In this document: positions 48,096 through 59,904 of the stretch, in pieces
Position numbering within the stretch: position 1 is the first letter of the stretch
Layout: each line of letters opens with the position of its first letter
Assembly: GCA_905221605.1 (NCBI GenBank)
Contig: CAJNDS010000835.1
Span: 754,501-818,500 of the forward strand
Origin: Symbiodinium natans
Taxonomy: Eukaryota; Sar; Dinophyceae; Suessiales; Symbiodiniaceae
Reading direction: 5' to 3'
Length of the DNA stretch: 64,000 nucleotides
Program-made: the position numbers and the translations under genes
Notes under the pieces: model-generated
Seen by the model: only the letters and a program-made list of their open reading frames with translations
Told to the model about the DNA's origin: nothing
Databases searched by the model: none

Positions 48096-50333
48096 GTTGG
48101 TTTAGGTTGGCTTGTCAGGTTTAGCGCTCAGGGCGTAGGGTTAGGGTTTCTAGGGTAGGGTTTTAGCTTACTCCATTTAGGCTTATAAGCTTTTCCCAAA
48201 CTATTAAGCATGTTAGGGTTTAGGGGTTGAGTTTCGGTCAGATGGCTGAAGCTGTAGGAGAATGGCAGCTGGCAGCTCTTGTGAGAACTTCCGCCAAATC
48301 CTGGACCAGGCCCTACAAAAATTATGTATGCCTTAACCCTTACCGGCTTGAGCTCGAAACCCCAAGCTGAAGTGAAGTCCATTAGGTCCTTCTCAGAGGC
48401 AGCCATTCTCGGACGATGGGCTTGAAAGAGAGCGAGCAAGCGTGTCAGCTGTCAGGCAGTATACACTTGGTGGTACATGGGTAGTTATAAGCAGGGTTAG
48501 AAGTTAGAAGCACCTTTTCTAAAGTTATAACCAGTAATAAGTGTAGCTTCTCTAGTTATAATTAGCAGTTGTTTAGGTGTAAATGAAAATGGGCAGATGG
48601 TGCAAGAGCTGCTGACTGATTGGCCAGGGTTGACCAGGTTTTCTTCTAGAGCCTGGGCAGGGTGGCGTTTGGGGGGTTACTGCTTAAGAGAACATTGTAC
48701 CGTAGTGCCCTGGTACTGATTTGGGAGGGCCGGCTTGCGAGCTGTGTCAGAACTGTCACTTTGATTTGGGTGCTCTGTTGATGCAAGCGGCGGCGGGGTG
48801 CAGTGTGTTGGAAGAAGCCTTGGCGGACCTTGGCAGCTCAGATGTTTAGGAGGTGTGCCGTTTCAGCGCAGTTTCCACCGTTTTTTGAATTTTTGTTGCT
48901 GAATCAGAGGTTATTGGTGGAGCAGCACGATTTTAGCAGGAATGAGTGAAATTTGTTGATTTTGAACCATTTCTTAAGAAATCAAGCTGTTTTGTGTCAA
49001 ACTGGATAGTTTTGCTTGATTTCTCTTCAAACGAAGCTGTTTTGGATATTTGGGCTCAGCCTGAGGACCCAGCCAGGGCCCTGGATTTCAGGGGCTCACA
49101 GTCCAGGGCTCCGAAAATTGAGCGGTGCACCGTGTCAATCACGTAGCAGGAGCCAGATTGCACGTGGAACATGGGAAGCTGCTCATCTCACCGGAAAGAC
49201 GGTTGCTGTAGCGTTTTTTCAGGTGGCGCGGACCTGTCTCGGGAGGGGCATTTCCACCGGAAACGGGAGCCTTTTGTTTGGTTTCAAAGCAAAAACAGGG
49301 GGTCCACCGGAACCACCGGAATTCACCGGAATTCACCGGAAAGGCGCTGGCCCAGGCCTGGCCCAAAGCACGTCCAGGGCCCCCCTCCCCCCCCTGAGGC
49401 CCAATTTGGTAGGATTTGCTGTTTTTTGGTTGAAAACGCTTGACTTGCTCATGTTTTGTTGAAAACATGCTCAAACGATGCAAAAACAGCATTTTTCAGC
49501 CATTTTCAGCTGAGACACAGCAAAAACGTGCGAAATGTCAGATTTCGGGATTTTTAAGGCAATTCTGACGAATTTCCATCTTGAAAGCCATTCCTTGCAA
49601 TTCATGCGGCGGTGGCGCCCCGCAGTGGCCACTGCAGCCCAAATCCCCTAAGGTTCGGGGCGCCTTGTTGCTTGCCAGCCTGCTAGCGGAGGCAATTAGC
49701 CAGTGTATCTTCAGAGAGACATGTTCCCTTTGTGAAAAGAAGAGAGACGCAATCAGAAGCTACCTTAACATATAGATGCAGATGGAAGCAGTGGACAGAG
49801 CATATGTTTCTTCAGACTGAAGCTTGAAGAGCTGTGTTGGCCACCTGGGGTTCGAGTGGCCTGGTAGCTCAAGCATTACAAAGGGCAACCAAGGGGGGGT
49901 GAGCTTGAGAGGCAGGCTCTCGATTTGTGGAGAAACAACACTGCAGTGGCACAGTGACATATCCTAACTGTGTCGTGTTTAAGACATCCAGTTGCGTTCT
50001 GCAAGCAGGTACGGGCTCCGCCCCTCGGCCTTGGCCTTGCGAAAGAATGGGAAGTGATTCATCAGAGTCCCAGGTCAAAGGGTAAGGGCGGCTCTCAAAG
50101 ATATGCAGGATCCTGCAGCTTGTGAAAGTATGCTTCGGCCCTTCCCTGTGCCCGTGCCCGCACCTTGTCATGAGGGCCCAAGCAACTTGGACCATGTGCT
50201 TCTGCTTTTGGGAGACTGGCTCTATAACGACAAGTGTTGCGAGGGTGTTCATTGCTGCGCCCAGGCGGTTGTGCCAGCGGATGTTGTTATCAAGCAGTCA
50301 TTCAGTCACTGGCAGTCGAACAAGTCACAAAAG

Positions 50334-50383
<50 letters not shown>

Positions 50384-50638
50384 AAGCAAAGACCAGAGGT
50401 TGGAGTTGGAGACCTTGATCCGACCCTGGATGCGCTTCTCAAGCGCATGTCATGATGGAGATTGCGCTCACATGCCTGCTCAGTCAAAACGATAGCCCAC
50501 CTCACCTTTCCAGCAGGCGGCAAGTGCACAGTTCAGCGGAACAGATGCTTCAGCTTGGTAACCTGTGAAAGGCGCAGCTAAGTAGCACTTAGACTTAAGA
50601 ATGTTTTGACTGCGCTTTGCAGCAGCCAGAGGAGAGTG
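48096..50638. other. Spacer between transposase-like and methyltransferase-like genes
   Basis: No gene seen. A few TTTAGGG fragments at 48136-48230. Between 49187 and 49343 the motif CACCGGAA or ACCGGAATT occurs about six times. A (GA)n microsatellite lies at 50336-50382. A 148-codon + frame at 49016-49462 and a 130-codon frame at 50103-50495 have no protein-like motif. Confidence 0.5.
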
Positions 50639-52272
50639 ATGAGCGGTGGAGGTAGGAAACGCACCCGCCAGCAGTGGTCAGAGCGGAAACTTGAAGCCGC
50701 CCAACACCTGCTTCCGGGTCCTCGATCCACAGATGACTTGGCGCGGTGGCCTTCAGAAGTCATGCAGTCACTGACCAGCAGTTGCGAAAACGACGCAGAA
50801 GTCTTGTTGCGGCTGAGGACGCACTTCACACGTGGCGTGTCGCTTTATACAGATTACAGTGGCATAGACTGTCCCAGGGAAGCTTTGCGTTTGGGCTTGC
50901 AAGCAGTGAGTCAGCAGCATGGCTGGGAGCTACCCCCAAGCCCTGTGCTGTTTGCCAGAAGTTGCGACAAAGACTCCTTAGCTCAGCAGGTTTTGTGTAA
51001 CCTTGCTGAGGGCAGTGGTGGCTGCGTCTTTGCAGATCTCAAAGATCGCTTGCCTAGAGTTGCTCAAGACTGGATTGCTGAAGCCTTGCCGTCAAGCCAG
51101 GCAGGCATTGAGGATCAGCGTGCAGCCTACGCCTGCATCAGGAACTGGATTGCGGAGAATCGAGAGTGGCTTTTCCCTGACGATGCCACCTCATGGTGTC
51201 TGACTCATAAGCGCATGTGCCCTGCCCATCCTCTTCTGCCACAACCCGCTTGTGCCGGTGAAGCTGCGCGCACCAATGACCGTCGGCTGATGGTCAACTG
51301 CGCAGGTGTGTCTTGCTTGCCATGGACAGCTGAGGGCTCACAGAAGCGAGATGCCAGTGATTGCGAGGTGGCTCATGCCATTTGGCTGCAGGAAAGAGCT
51401 GTGAGAGCACAACGATTGCAAGAAGACATTGCCTTTGTTGAGTGCACGCCGCACTATCCAATCGAGAGAGTGTTCAAAGCACCCCTGTCAGACACTCACG
51501 CATGTGTGTGGCTAAAGTCTGGGCCTGAGTTGTTTGGTTGGCCGCATCGACGCATGCGTGTACTGGGGGCGGCTTTGAATCGTGCCAGCATTCTTTGGTT
51601 GGGCCCAGATTCGCCTGCCAAGATTCAAGAGGACTTTGCACAACGATTTCACAGGGCTGTCGCCACTTCAGGTGATCTGTTTTGCGTGGCCCCGCCAGAG
51701 GACGTGCAGCGAGAGTATTGCTTGTTGGCAAAGAAGCATGGGCAGTTCCTTGACCACCAAAGCGTGCAGACGTTGTCAAAGGCAGAGCTGTTGCGAGCAA
51801 TGCTTCCTCCAGGTGGTGTGCAGCGCTTTCATGAATGGGTCCAAGCAGGACGCGAGCAAAGCCTTCAGTCCTTGGGAGGCACCTTCCTCTTTGACGCAGA
51901 CCACCATCCCACACTAAGGGGTCTTCTGGTGGTAGTGACTTCCCGGTTTGCTTAAGACATGGGTCTGTCATGGCTGTGCGTGGCTTCGATCCTGATTCGT
52001 GGCGTTTGATGTTGGCCAAAGAGCACATGTGTGCTGTGGGGTTTTTCATGTACCCGGAGCTCGGGAGTGATTTTGGTGTTTCTCCGTTGCTGTCGATTCT
52101 TCCCCAGAAGCCTGAACATATCAAGAAGCTGATTGGAAATGGCATGCACCTGGTCACCCAATGCGCTTGGATGATGTATGTGCTGGGGCACTGCGTGCGT
52201 GCGAACCAGATGCCTCTGCGGCCAGTTTGTGTCAGTACAGATCCTGAGGACGTGGAGGACCTGGAGATGTAG
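50639..52272 (+). CDS. C5-cytosine DNA methyltransferase-like protein, interrupted by a frameshift
   Basis: The first frame runs from the ATG at 50639 to a TAA at 51955; the C-terminal part continues in another frame to 52272. Motifs in order: I, TDYSGIDCPREAL at about residues 71-83 (SAM-binding F/Y-S-G-x-G type); II, SCDKDSLAQQV; IV, VNCAGVSCLPWT at 219-230 with Cys226 at the catalytic position; VI, FVECTPHYP at 267-273 with the glutamate of ENV; VIII, GWPHRRMRVLG at 300-310 (R-x-R). After the frame change near 51915-51930 the text reads DFPVCLRHGSVMAVRGFDPD and then motif X, KLIGNGMHLVTQ. C5-MTases of this type methylate cytosine through a covalent Cys intermediate. The PCQ core is changed to SCLP, so activity is doubtful. 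The frame change is a decay mutation, an assembly indel or an unseen intron. Confidence 0.65.
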
Positions 52273-52632
52273 CTCGCTAGAAACAAAGGCACATGCTGCA
52301 GGTAGTTCATAGGATCTGCTCTACAGCGGCTGCATGTTGGCTCCTCCGCCAAGGTATAGAATGAAAGCTTGTTGCCTGAAAAATGCGTTGGTGCGATGAA
52401 ACTGCCAGGGTGCTGTTTTGACTTCTTAGGCATGTTCAGTTTGTGGCGTGTAATTGTGCCTGCAACACTCGACGCAGCAACGATCAGTCCATGAGAACCA
52501 GGGCCAGAGCTACAGCTGCAGGATGTAAGAGTCTGTAAGATGAAATGCCATCAGGGTGTCTGCATGTATCTGTGTTGCTGTTGTGCTGTGACGTCTTGCC
52601 AGCCTGATCGTTGCCGCGTGCTGCTCACAGAC

Positions 52633-53041
52633 ATGGGTGACGTGGGTGAGGAGGAGTGGGAGCTGGTTGATCCAAGCCCGGGTGGCTCGAAGGGTGCTGG
52701 AAAGAGGAGGCAGGTGGAAGGCTCAGAGATGGTGCCTTCAGCGAAGCAGCGGCGCAAAATGCTTTGCTTCGTTTGCCCAGACGCCAGGATGCACAGCTCT
52801 TGCTTCTGCGTCCCTCACCACCGTGCCGTGCAAGCTATGAAGCATCAGGCCATGAGGGCCGAGGACCCGCAATACACCTGGCATGCAAACTTGTGCGTGC
52901 GTGCTTTTGTGTTCGCTGATATCCGGAGCCTTTGGCCTGTGAAAAAATTGTTGTCAGGAAATGGATTCCTTTAACCAGCTCATGTCGGACGCCAGCAGCG
53001 CCAGGATTGCCATTGACAAGTTCCTTGAACGTAAACCGTAA
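52633..53041 (+). pseudogene. Truncated tandem copy of the zinc-finger/lysine-rich gene
   Basis: Exon 1 about 52633-52848, exon 2 about 52958-53041, ending in an early TAA. Exon 1 encodes an acidic/basic N-terminus and the zinc-finger-like CFVCPDARMHSSCFCVPHH (C-x2-C-x10-C-x2-HH), then RAVQAMKHQ. After an acceptor at TTGTTGTCAG, exon 2 reads EMDSFNQLMSDASSARIAID, then KFLERKP and stop. This matches the start of the intact copy (ETSAFNQVMSDAGKARIAIE), 1.0 kb downstream. The donor assigned is CAG/GC, the same as in the intact copy. It is either a decayed duplicate or a short 99-residue product carrying only the finger. Confidence 0.65.
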
Positions 53042-53655
53042 ACCTCTATAAGAAGCGCAATGGACTTCATTTTTCATCGACCGGTCATCATTGATTGGGG
53101 CCAGTCGCGAGTGTAGTTGACCAGCAGGTAATGCGTAGCTTAAAGAATGTACATGCTGTGTGGCAGCAGCTGGGCCATGAATGTTATGAAATCTTGGCCG
53201 AGTGTAGACTCTAGGGAGCCCTCCTGCTTTCACGCTCGAGTCGATTCAAGTTGGCTGGTGCAATTTTTGCTCACAGAGGAGGGACTGGAAGGCTTTTGTT
53301 CGGAAAAGTGCGAAAGCATGATGAGACAGCCCGGGAGATGCTGTGTGTTGACTCGTTGTCAGTTTCAGTTTTGGGCATGTGCTTGTGATCTGTGCCGGAA
53401 TGCGTCAAATGCTCATGTCAGCCAGGAAGGCGTCCCAGTTTCCAGCGCAACAGAAACATCTATCTTAGCTGCAGGATACCAGTGTTCTGAAGAGTCGCTA
53501 GGCACCACAGCCTGAGCATGGATGAGCACTTTGTTTTTACCTGTTGCAAGTTTCCAATCACAAGTTTCCACAGCAGCAGTTGCTCAGTGTTTTGCTGTCA
53601 ACGTGTTTGCTTACCGACCCAATTTGCTCCGCAGTTCCGCGCGCTGCTCGCAGAC

Positions 53656-56335
53656 ATGGGGGGTGAGGTTGACTTTGAGGCAGAGCTGGACGAGGCGCTT
53701 GCGGCAGAGCAAGCTGCGTTGGCGCCTATGCCCAAACCTGAGGCCAGGCCGCGGAAAGGCAGTGGAAAGAGAAAGCGGGCTGAGGCAGCGGAGGTGGCGG
53801 AGGGCGCCCCACTTTCGGCAAAGCAGCTCAAAAGGCTGTGCTTCATTTGCCCAGAGACCAAATTGAACAACTCCCGCTTTTGCCGTCCACACCACCGTGC
53901 CATGGAAGCCATGAAATACCAGGCTGTCAGTGCCAAGGCCCCGCCATAGACAAGTGTGTTTTTGTGACTGCCAGAAAGAAGTGGTCAGCATTGATGTGTG
54001 TGTGTGTGTGTGCGTGCCAAGAATGTGAGATCTTTGCTTGGAGGAGACGAGCGCGTTCAACCAAGTCATGTCAGATGCTGGCAAAGCAAGGATTGCGATC
54101 GAAGAGTTTCTTCGAGAGAATCCTGCGGGCGCCAGCAGGAAGAAAATCATCGACTGGGCTGCCTTCAAGAGAGCTACAGGTGTTCAGAACAAGTACACTG
54201 TGAGACAGGGCGAGGTTGAGATGGACATCGATGACTACTTCGCGGAACGAGCAAAGCCTCGTGGCAAGACCCGCCAGGAGAGCGACAAGGAGTTTGAGGA
54301 GTTGGCCAAGAGTGGGAAGTATGACCGTGAGGGCGAGGGCGCTTTCCTGAAGCTTTGGTTGCCAAGGCTGCGTGAGAGGATGCGAGATGTCGTTCACTAC
54401 AGCGACGCCCATGTCGAGGAGAGTGGAAAGCAGCTGAAGAACTTTGAGAAAGCTGACAAAGACGACTTGCTGAATGTTTGCCTGAAGTCCAATGCTAGTC
54501 ACACAAGTGCATTCATGCGGCAGGTCGTGGGTGGCTCTCAGTCAAATCAGACTGAGGAAGAAGAGGAGAAAGAGCCAGCAGCTGCTGCAGAGGCGCTGCC
54601 AAAAAAGCAGCGTTTCAGCTCAGTGTCAGACCAAGCACCCAAGCAGTATGGCAAGCTGAAGAACAAGGATATGCCTGCGCTTACGAGGGTCATGACGACA
54701 GCCCTGCAGAAGGTGGAGGCCAATGAGAAGGAGGCAGAAACAATCGCGAAGGGACTTGGCGCCCAGGACTTAGCTGCTGACCCAGAGCTTGCCGCGTACA
54801 AGAGAACGCTTCAGCTTCGAAGGGCGATTGCTTCGATCTGGATGTGTGATGATCTGCGCACAGCTGAGATTGCATTGAGCACGATACCTCGGGAATGTTT
54901 CACCTCCGCCCCAGCAACGTCGGCCGCAGCATCAGCCCCAGCCCCTGGGACTCCAAAGACTGCAGGCAGTCAAGCCAACGACGCGTCGCCTGAAGCCTTG
55001 AAGACTCCAGAGGTGGACAAGTCGGACAAGAAGGACAAGATTGAGACAGAAGCTCAGGCCAAGCCAACGGAGGTGTCCTCAGGCTCTTCGCAAGCTGGTA
55101 GTGCTTCAAAGCCCAAAGGTTCTAAAAAGCCCTTGGGTGAGCAGATCACTGAGAAGATGCTGGGTGCATTGAAGTCTGCTGGGAAAGATGGGCTTGTGGT
55201 CCAACTTCCTGAGAAGCTGAAGGCGTCTTTGCACATGAGCGAGTTGACAGAGAGCACACTGGCAGCGAGCGCAATGGAAGAGCTGGATGAAAGGGTTGAC
55301 GCTTTCAAAAAGAGTGCAGAGCAAACTCGTTTGCTTGCAGCTTCCTTGACAAAGGCGGCCAACAACTTCCTGGGCCACATCAAGAACTTGAAGAAGAAGC
55401 AGGAGCGAGATGCCACAAAGCAAAAGAAGGACGAGGAGAACAGAGAGGTTTCTCGTGTAAAGGCTGTGGCAAAAGCCGCAGCCCAGCAGGTGAAGCAGGA
55501 GGAGAAGTCCACGCCGGCGTTGTTCTTGGTTGATTTGGCCCAGATGGAGAATGACAGCTCCGTCTTGAAGTTCCCAGTGCATGATGGCAGTGTCAAAGAG
55601 ATTCCGATGGACAGGCCCGTTCTCTTCAAGAACATTCAAGCTGTGCAGGAGTGGGCGAAGCTACCCAAACTACAGCTTGCCCTGGGCACCTTTGGAGGCA
55701 AGTACAAGAAGGCTGACAGCTACAACTCCGAGGGCAAATCTCAAACACCACTGTACAATCGTGAGGGAAAAGAAGAGAGCCTCGAGTGCATCAAAGGTTT
55801 CTTGCAGGCCGTGCCTGAGAGGCACCGCGTGACAGAGGAGAATGCGTTCAGCAAGGTCTTGGAGACACCATGGCTGTATGGATATGACCCAGCGTTAACT
55901 AACGTGTCAGCCTGCCCCCTCGGGTTCCCCATGTTCAAGATTTTGGCGCAGGGCTCTGTCAAAGTCATTGCCATGGAGACCGTCTCTTTGCTTGCTGCTT
56001 TGCGAGCCGTCTTGCAAGTTGACAAAATCAGCTATGCGGATTTGCCAAAGCTTGTGGGGAGCCTTGATGGGGAGAAGCTCAAGCAATGCAAGAGTGCCGG
56101 CCTGAAGGCGTACTACACAGTGCAGGAGGCTCATGAAGCTGTGTGGGTACCGGCTGGTTGGATTGTAGCCGAGCAGTCCATGAAGGGGGTTCTCATTTAT
56201 GGCCTGAGGGTGTCGACCTTGACTCGCAGTGAAGAGTCTAGCAGCAACTATGAGACTCTCATTGGGTTGTTCAGTGAGGCCAAGAAGAACGTTGACAGCA
56301 TGCAGAAAGTTCTTGAACTCCTTGAGCCGCTGTGA
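53656..56335 (+). CDS. CCHH-type zinc-finger plus lysine-rich coiled-coil protein
   Basis: Exon 1 about 53656-53922, a 121-nt intron with a CAG/GC donor and an AG at 54042-54043, and exon 2 54044-56335; about 852 residues. Exon 1 has a basic NLS-like stretch (GSGKRKRAEA) and the finger CFICPETKLNNSRFCRPHH followed by RAMEAMKYQ. Exon 2 starts ETSAFNQVMSDAGKARIAIE, then FLRENPAGASRKKIIDWAAF, a Lys/Glu-rich helical region, a Ser/Pro/Ala-rich linker near 54900-55130, a strong predicted coiled coil near 55330-55500 (NLKKKQERDATKQKKDEE) and a globular C-terminal part. I recall dinoflagellate multicopy proteins with the finger and the KKIIDW block in one chain, which supports splicing the two ORFs. 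Nuclear, possibly DNA- or RNA-binding; function unknown. It lies just after the methyltransferase-like gene on the same strand. Confidence 0.7.
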
Positions 56336-57380
56336 TGTCTTCCGCAAGTTTCATGGGGTCGCATGTGCTTTAGGCAGTGTCCACGGGAACGTTTCAACTC
56401 CGAACCATGATGCTGCTGTCTGTGTTTGTGCTGAAATGGGGTCGCATACCCGCACAGACGCAGCAACGACTAGGAACCTGTGGCCGCTTCAGCGCGTGCT
56501 TTGGGTAGAGAGTGGCAGTGACAGTGACAGTCCCTGTGCCAAGAAATGTCATGTGTTTCCATTGCTTCTTACTTAACAGCTGAGCCTCACACGTGTGTTG
56601 TGGCCCTGTATTGCGCGGACTGCACTCTGCAACAACTTTTCAGGGGTAGCCTCGCGTGCACAGCTTGCAAAGATTGCGAAAACAACGAGGCTGGCTGTGT
56701 GCAAGCTACCCAGTTCCATGTCATCTCAGAATTGCAGTTGCGAAACAGGGCATTTGAAATTCATACTGTGTAGACGATATGAGCTGTTTTTTTTTCACAA
56801 CGGGCTGAATTTCATCCGGTCGCTTTTTCCCTATGGTTTAGCCCTACTTTTTGAACCCTGAACCCTAAATCCTAACCCCTAAACCCTTAAAATAGCCGAA
56901 AGCCAACCCTTAGTGTCCTTGTATGTTGCTTTCAAGATGACTACGAAAGTGTTTTGAGGCGCCACTCTATACGTTGAACCTAAAGCCAAGACTTCCTCTC
57001 CTTATAATATCGCTGGTTTCGAGATGATTTCTAAAGAGTTTTGAGGCGCCACTGTGCACATTTCTGATTGCTCCCTCAGGTTCAACCTGTTGTGCATGTT
57101 CGATGCGGTTTTGGCTTGTTGTACCTGTTTTCGTTACTGTCCCTCAAGGTTTCAAAAACGGGGTTTCCACCGGGTAGCCCAAAGTCTTTCACGCAACCGG
57201 CCAGTCGGGAAAGGGTAGGCCTGGCAAAGGGGGTTGGGGGGGGGGGGGGGTGGGGGAGGGCGGAGTGCGGAGCGGGTGGGAAGTGGGTGAAAGCGTGAGA
57301 GGGGGGACAGAGATGGGAAGGGGAGCGGCCGGCGGGGGAGGGGAGCGGGATGGGGGTGGAGGGAATGGTTGGGAAGGGTA

Positions 57381-57560
57381 AAGTCAGTCAGCTGATCGGG
57401 TCTGCCAGAAACCCGTTAAAACCAGATGGAGCCACTGGGCATTGGGGGGGGGGGGGGGGGGGGGGGGTTGGGGGGGGGGGGGGGGGGGTTGGGGGGGGGG
57501 GGGGGGGGTTGGGGGGGTGGGGTGGGTGGGGGGAGGGTGGGGGGATTGGGGAGTTGGGGG
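57381..57560 (+). repeat. Flanking direct repeat, right copy
   Basis: AGTCAGTCAGCTGATC, GTCTGCCAGAAACCCGTTAA, GGAGCCACTGGGCAT, a long G/T tract (about 57437-57540) and GGGGATTGGGGAGTTGGGG match the left copy at 40968-41095 in order and orientation. Together they bracket the transposase/methyltransferase/zinc-finger cassette. Confidence 0.8.
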
Positions 57561-57960
57561 GTGGAAGCAGGGCTGGAGAGGGGGGGTAGGGGAGGGCGGA
57601 GTGCCGACCGGTTGGCAAGTGGGGTGAGAGGAGGGACAGAGATGGGGAAGGGGAGCGGTCCGGGGGCGGGAGCAAGGGGGAGGGGAGCGGGATGGGGGTG
57701 GAGTGGAATGGTTGGGAAGGGGAAGGGTGGTGGGGAGGCGGGGGGGGGTAGGGGAGGAGGATGGAGTGGAATGGTTGGGAAGGGGAAGGGTAGTGGGAGG
57801 GGGGGCAGGGGAAGGGGTTGGTGGTGGGAGGTTAGGGGCGGAAGGCAAGGCCAAGTGGAGAGGTGGAGTGGAATGGTTGGGAAGGGGAAGGGGGAAGAGG
57901 TTGCGGTGAGGGCAGGGAGGGTCTTCACTGACGCCGCCCCGCTGTTGCTGGGGTCGGCGG

Positions 57961-58095
57961 ATATATATATATATATATGTACATATGTACATATATACAT
58001 ATATACATATATACATATATACATATATACATATATACATATATACATATATACATATATACATATATACATATATACATATATACATATATATG
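57961..58095. repeat. (ATATATAC/CATATATA)n microsatellite
   Basis: About 135 nt of ATACATAT octamers, near-perfect from 57993. It follows the G-rich zone directly and yields I/Y/T/H-rich spurious frames. Confidence 0.97.
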
Positions 58096-59736
58096 ATACG
58101 AAAATGTAACAAACATATCTGTAACATATCGGCGGAAGTTGGAGGAGGCGCTTCTTGGCTTGGGGGCATTGCACCAAAGGCGCCTTTGCTTGCACGCCCA
58201 GGGCTTGGTTTTCGGATGTTCTTCAGAAGCGGAGGTCAGGGTTTTGGGGATGAGGGGGGGGGGGGGTTAGATTGATCTGCGTTGCTAGAGTTCCCATGAC
58301 ATGTGCCGAATGCCTTTCCGTTCTGGCAACTTGCCCAAACAAGCCAGGGGGTGCCATAGGGGCTCAGACTCTGAGAGTGCAATGCCCTTGCTGGGTTCCG
58401 GATGCTTGGTGATGCAATATTGACCATGCAGTTTGAGCAGCTGAAGATTCTGCACACTTACTTCATGGTGTCATGACCTTCAGTCTCGAGTCTGCCAAAG
58501 CAGGCTTGTGGATGCCCAGCAAAAAATAGCCGCCGTCGAGGCGATGGGCTGTGCCATCTTGCCGCAGACACACCAGTCAGTCGACGATTCATGCAACTAT
58601 CTGGCATACAAATTAGCATATAGCATGAACCCCTGATTATAGTCAAAGAATAATATACTCTTTGTATATTCGCAGTATATAACTGTCATCATAGTCGAGT
58701 ACAGCAGTACTACAGACTGTCGTTCAGCAGCAGCCCCACAGCCTTTGGAAGGTTGAACGGAAGCGCCTGAATAGCCGCACAGGCGACGGACTCAGAGGAG
58801 AACTGCCGAGTGGCTAGTGCACACAAGAGCAGGTGCTTTAGTGCTCCATACAAACCCGAACATTCAGAGGCTGAGAACAAAAGAACCTAGCACGTCGAAC
58901 AGAGAATCCTCAGTCCCATGCTCAGATCCGGGGGAGCCCTCAGCGCTGGGGAAGCTCTTCGGAAAGAGGGACCCGCAGTATGCGCCGCACATTTGTGGTT
59001 TGGGTTCGGCTGTTGTGCGCAGAGGCATTGCCGTTGCATGCCCTGGATTGAACCTGGCTTTGTGCACCATGCGTGCATGCAGGTCTCCTGACAAGCATCG
59101 CCTTTAGGGGATACCTCGATCGTCAGGAACTCACAGAGGGACCCCAATGTAAAGAACTGCCCATGTGCTGAGAGCGCAGGACAAAAGCACCAAATTGGAA
59201 GATCTGGCTCGGTTCTTGGATGCGAGACAGGGACACTTGTGAGCATGTGTAGCCTTTGCCTTGACCCTAGATACGTGTTGCTGTCGATGTGGTTTTCGAA
59301 GCAGGGGGGATTGTGGGTTGGGGGGGGGGGGGGATTACACTCCCAACCTCCTAGCCTTCAGGGTCCACTCTTGTGTGAGGCGAGCCAGCATGCCCACAGT
59401 GTGGAGGAGGCCAAATACACTGAGGAGTGGCATCTCGGCCCTAACGCAGGAATTGGAAGTTATGATAAACTGTTATCAAGTTTCTGTCACACGGAAACAG
59501 GTCTAAGTTTCCTCACTATGTAGCAAGCTCATGTGCTTCGTATCTCTTATATGCATATATGTATGACGATGTAAGTATATAAACTTTTGATGATGACTTC
59601 GTGTCTGAACAGCAAACCAAGTTCGCGCTGCCGAACCGAAGCATCAGCTGAGGTACGCCTCCGCTCGGGTCATCACCATGTCGCGAGAGCTTGATGCGTG
59701 GCTTTGCTGATCTTGGAGTGCAACAGGGAGGCATGG

Positions 59737-59771
59737 GTTAGGGTTTAGGGTTGAGGGTTTAGGGTTTAGGG
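59737..59771. repeat. Short TTTAGGG array upstream of the Pumilio gene
   Basis: Four to five heptamers (one TTGAGGG), ending about 35 nt before the DinoSL-like relic. Confidence 0.9.
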
Positions 59772-59805
59772 AGGCTGAAAGGCCTCAAGTAGCAGGATCG
59801 CTTGT

Positions 59806-59823
59806 TTGCCATGATGGCTCAAG
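59806..59823 (+). other. DinoSL-like relic
   Basis: TTGCCATGATGGCTCAAG matches 15 of 18 positions of the 3' part of the dinoflagellate spliced leader (TAGCCATTTTGGCTCAAG). It lies 82 nt upstream of the Pumilio ATG. Such relics are known where trans-spliced mRNAs were reverse-transcribed and re-inserted. Confidence 0.5.
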
Positions 59824-59904
59824 CCATAGCGCAATTCAATCATCGCAAAGCGTGCTCGCTCTATCTCACTCGCTTCCTCTCGCTTCAGCAGCCCAGAAGG
59901 CAGC

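Larger units (their letters stand above)
56336..59804. other. Spacer with repeats, no gene seen
   Basis: CCCTAAA-type fragments at 56848-56890. A direct repeat of about 84 bp brings the block TTTTGAGGCGCCACT at about 56954 and again at about 57039. From 57225 to 57910 the + strand is very G-rich with many GGGAAGGGGAAGGG blocks and GGAATGGTTGGGAAGGG repeated at least four times. A G run is at 58254-58266. ORFs through these zones are artefacts. From 58290 to 59730 I see no motif. Confidence 0.6.

Noticed and set aside
41000-57400. An LTR retrotransposon
   Set aside because: No reverse transcriptase (Y-x-D-D), protease or gag-like zinc knuckle was seen, and the flanking repeats are not LTR-like in length.
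57384-58195. Proline-rich - ORFs of about 260 codons and G-rich + ORFs
   Set aside because: They span the G-rich zone and the ATAT microsatellite.
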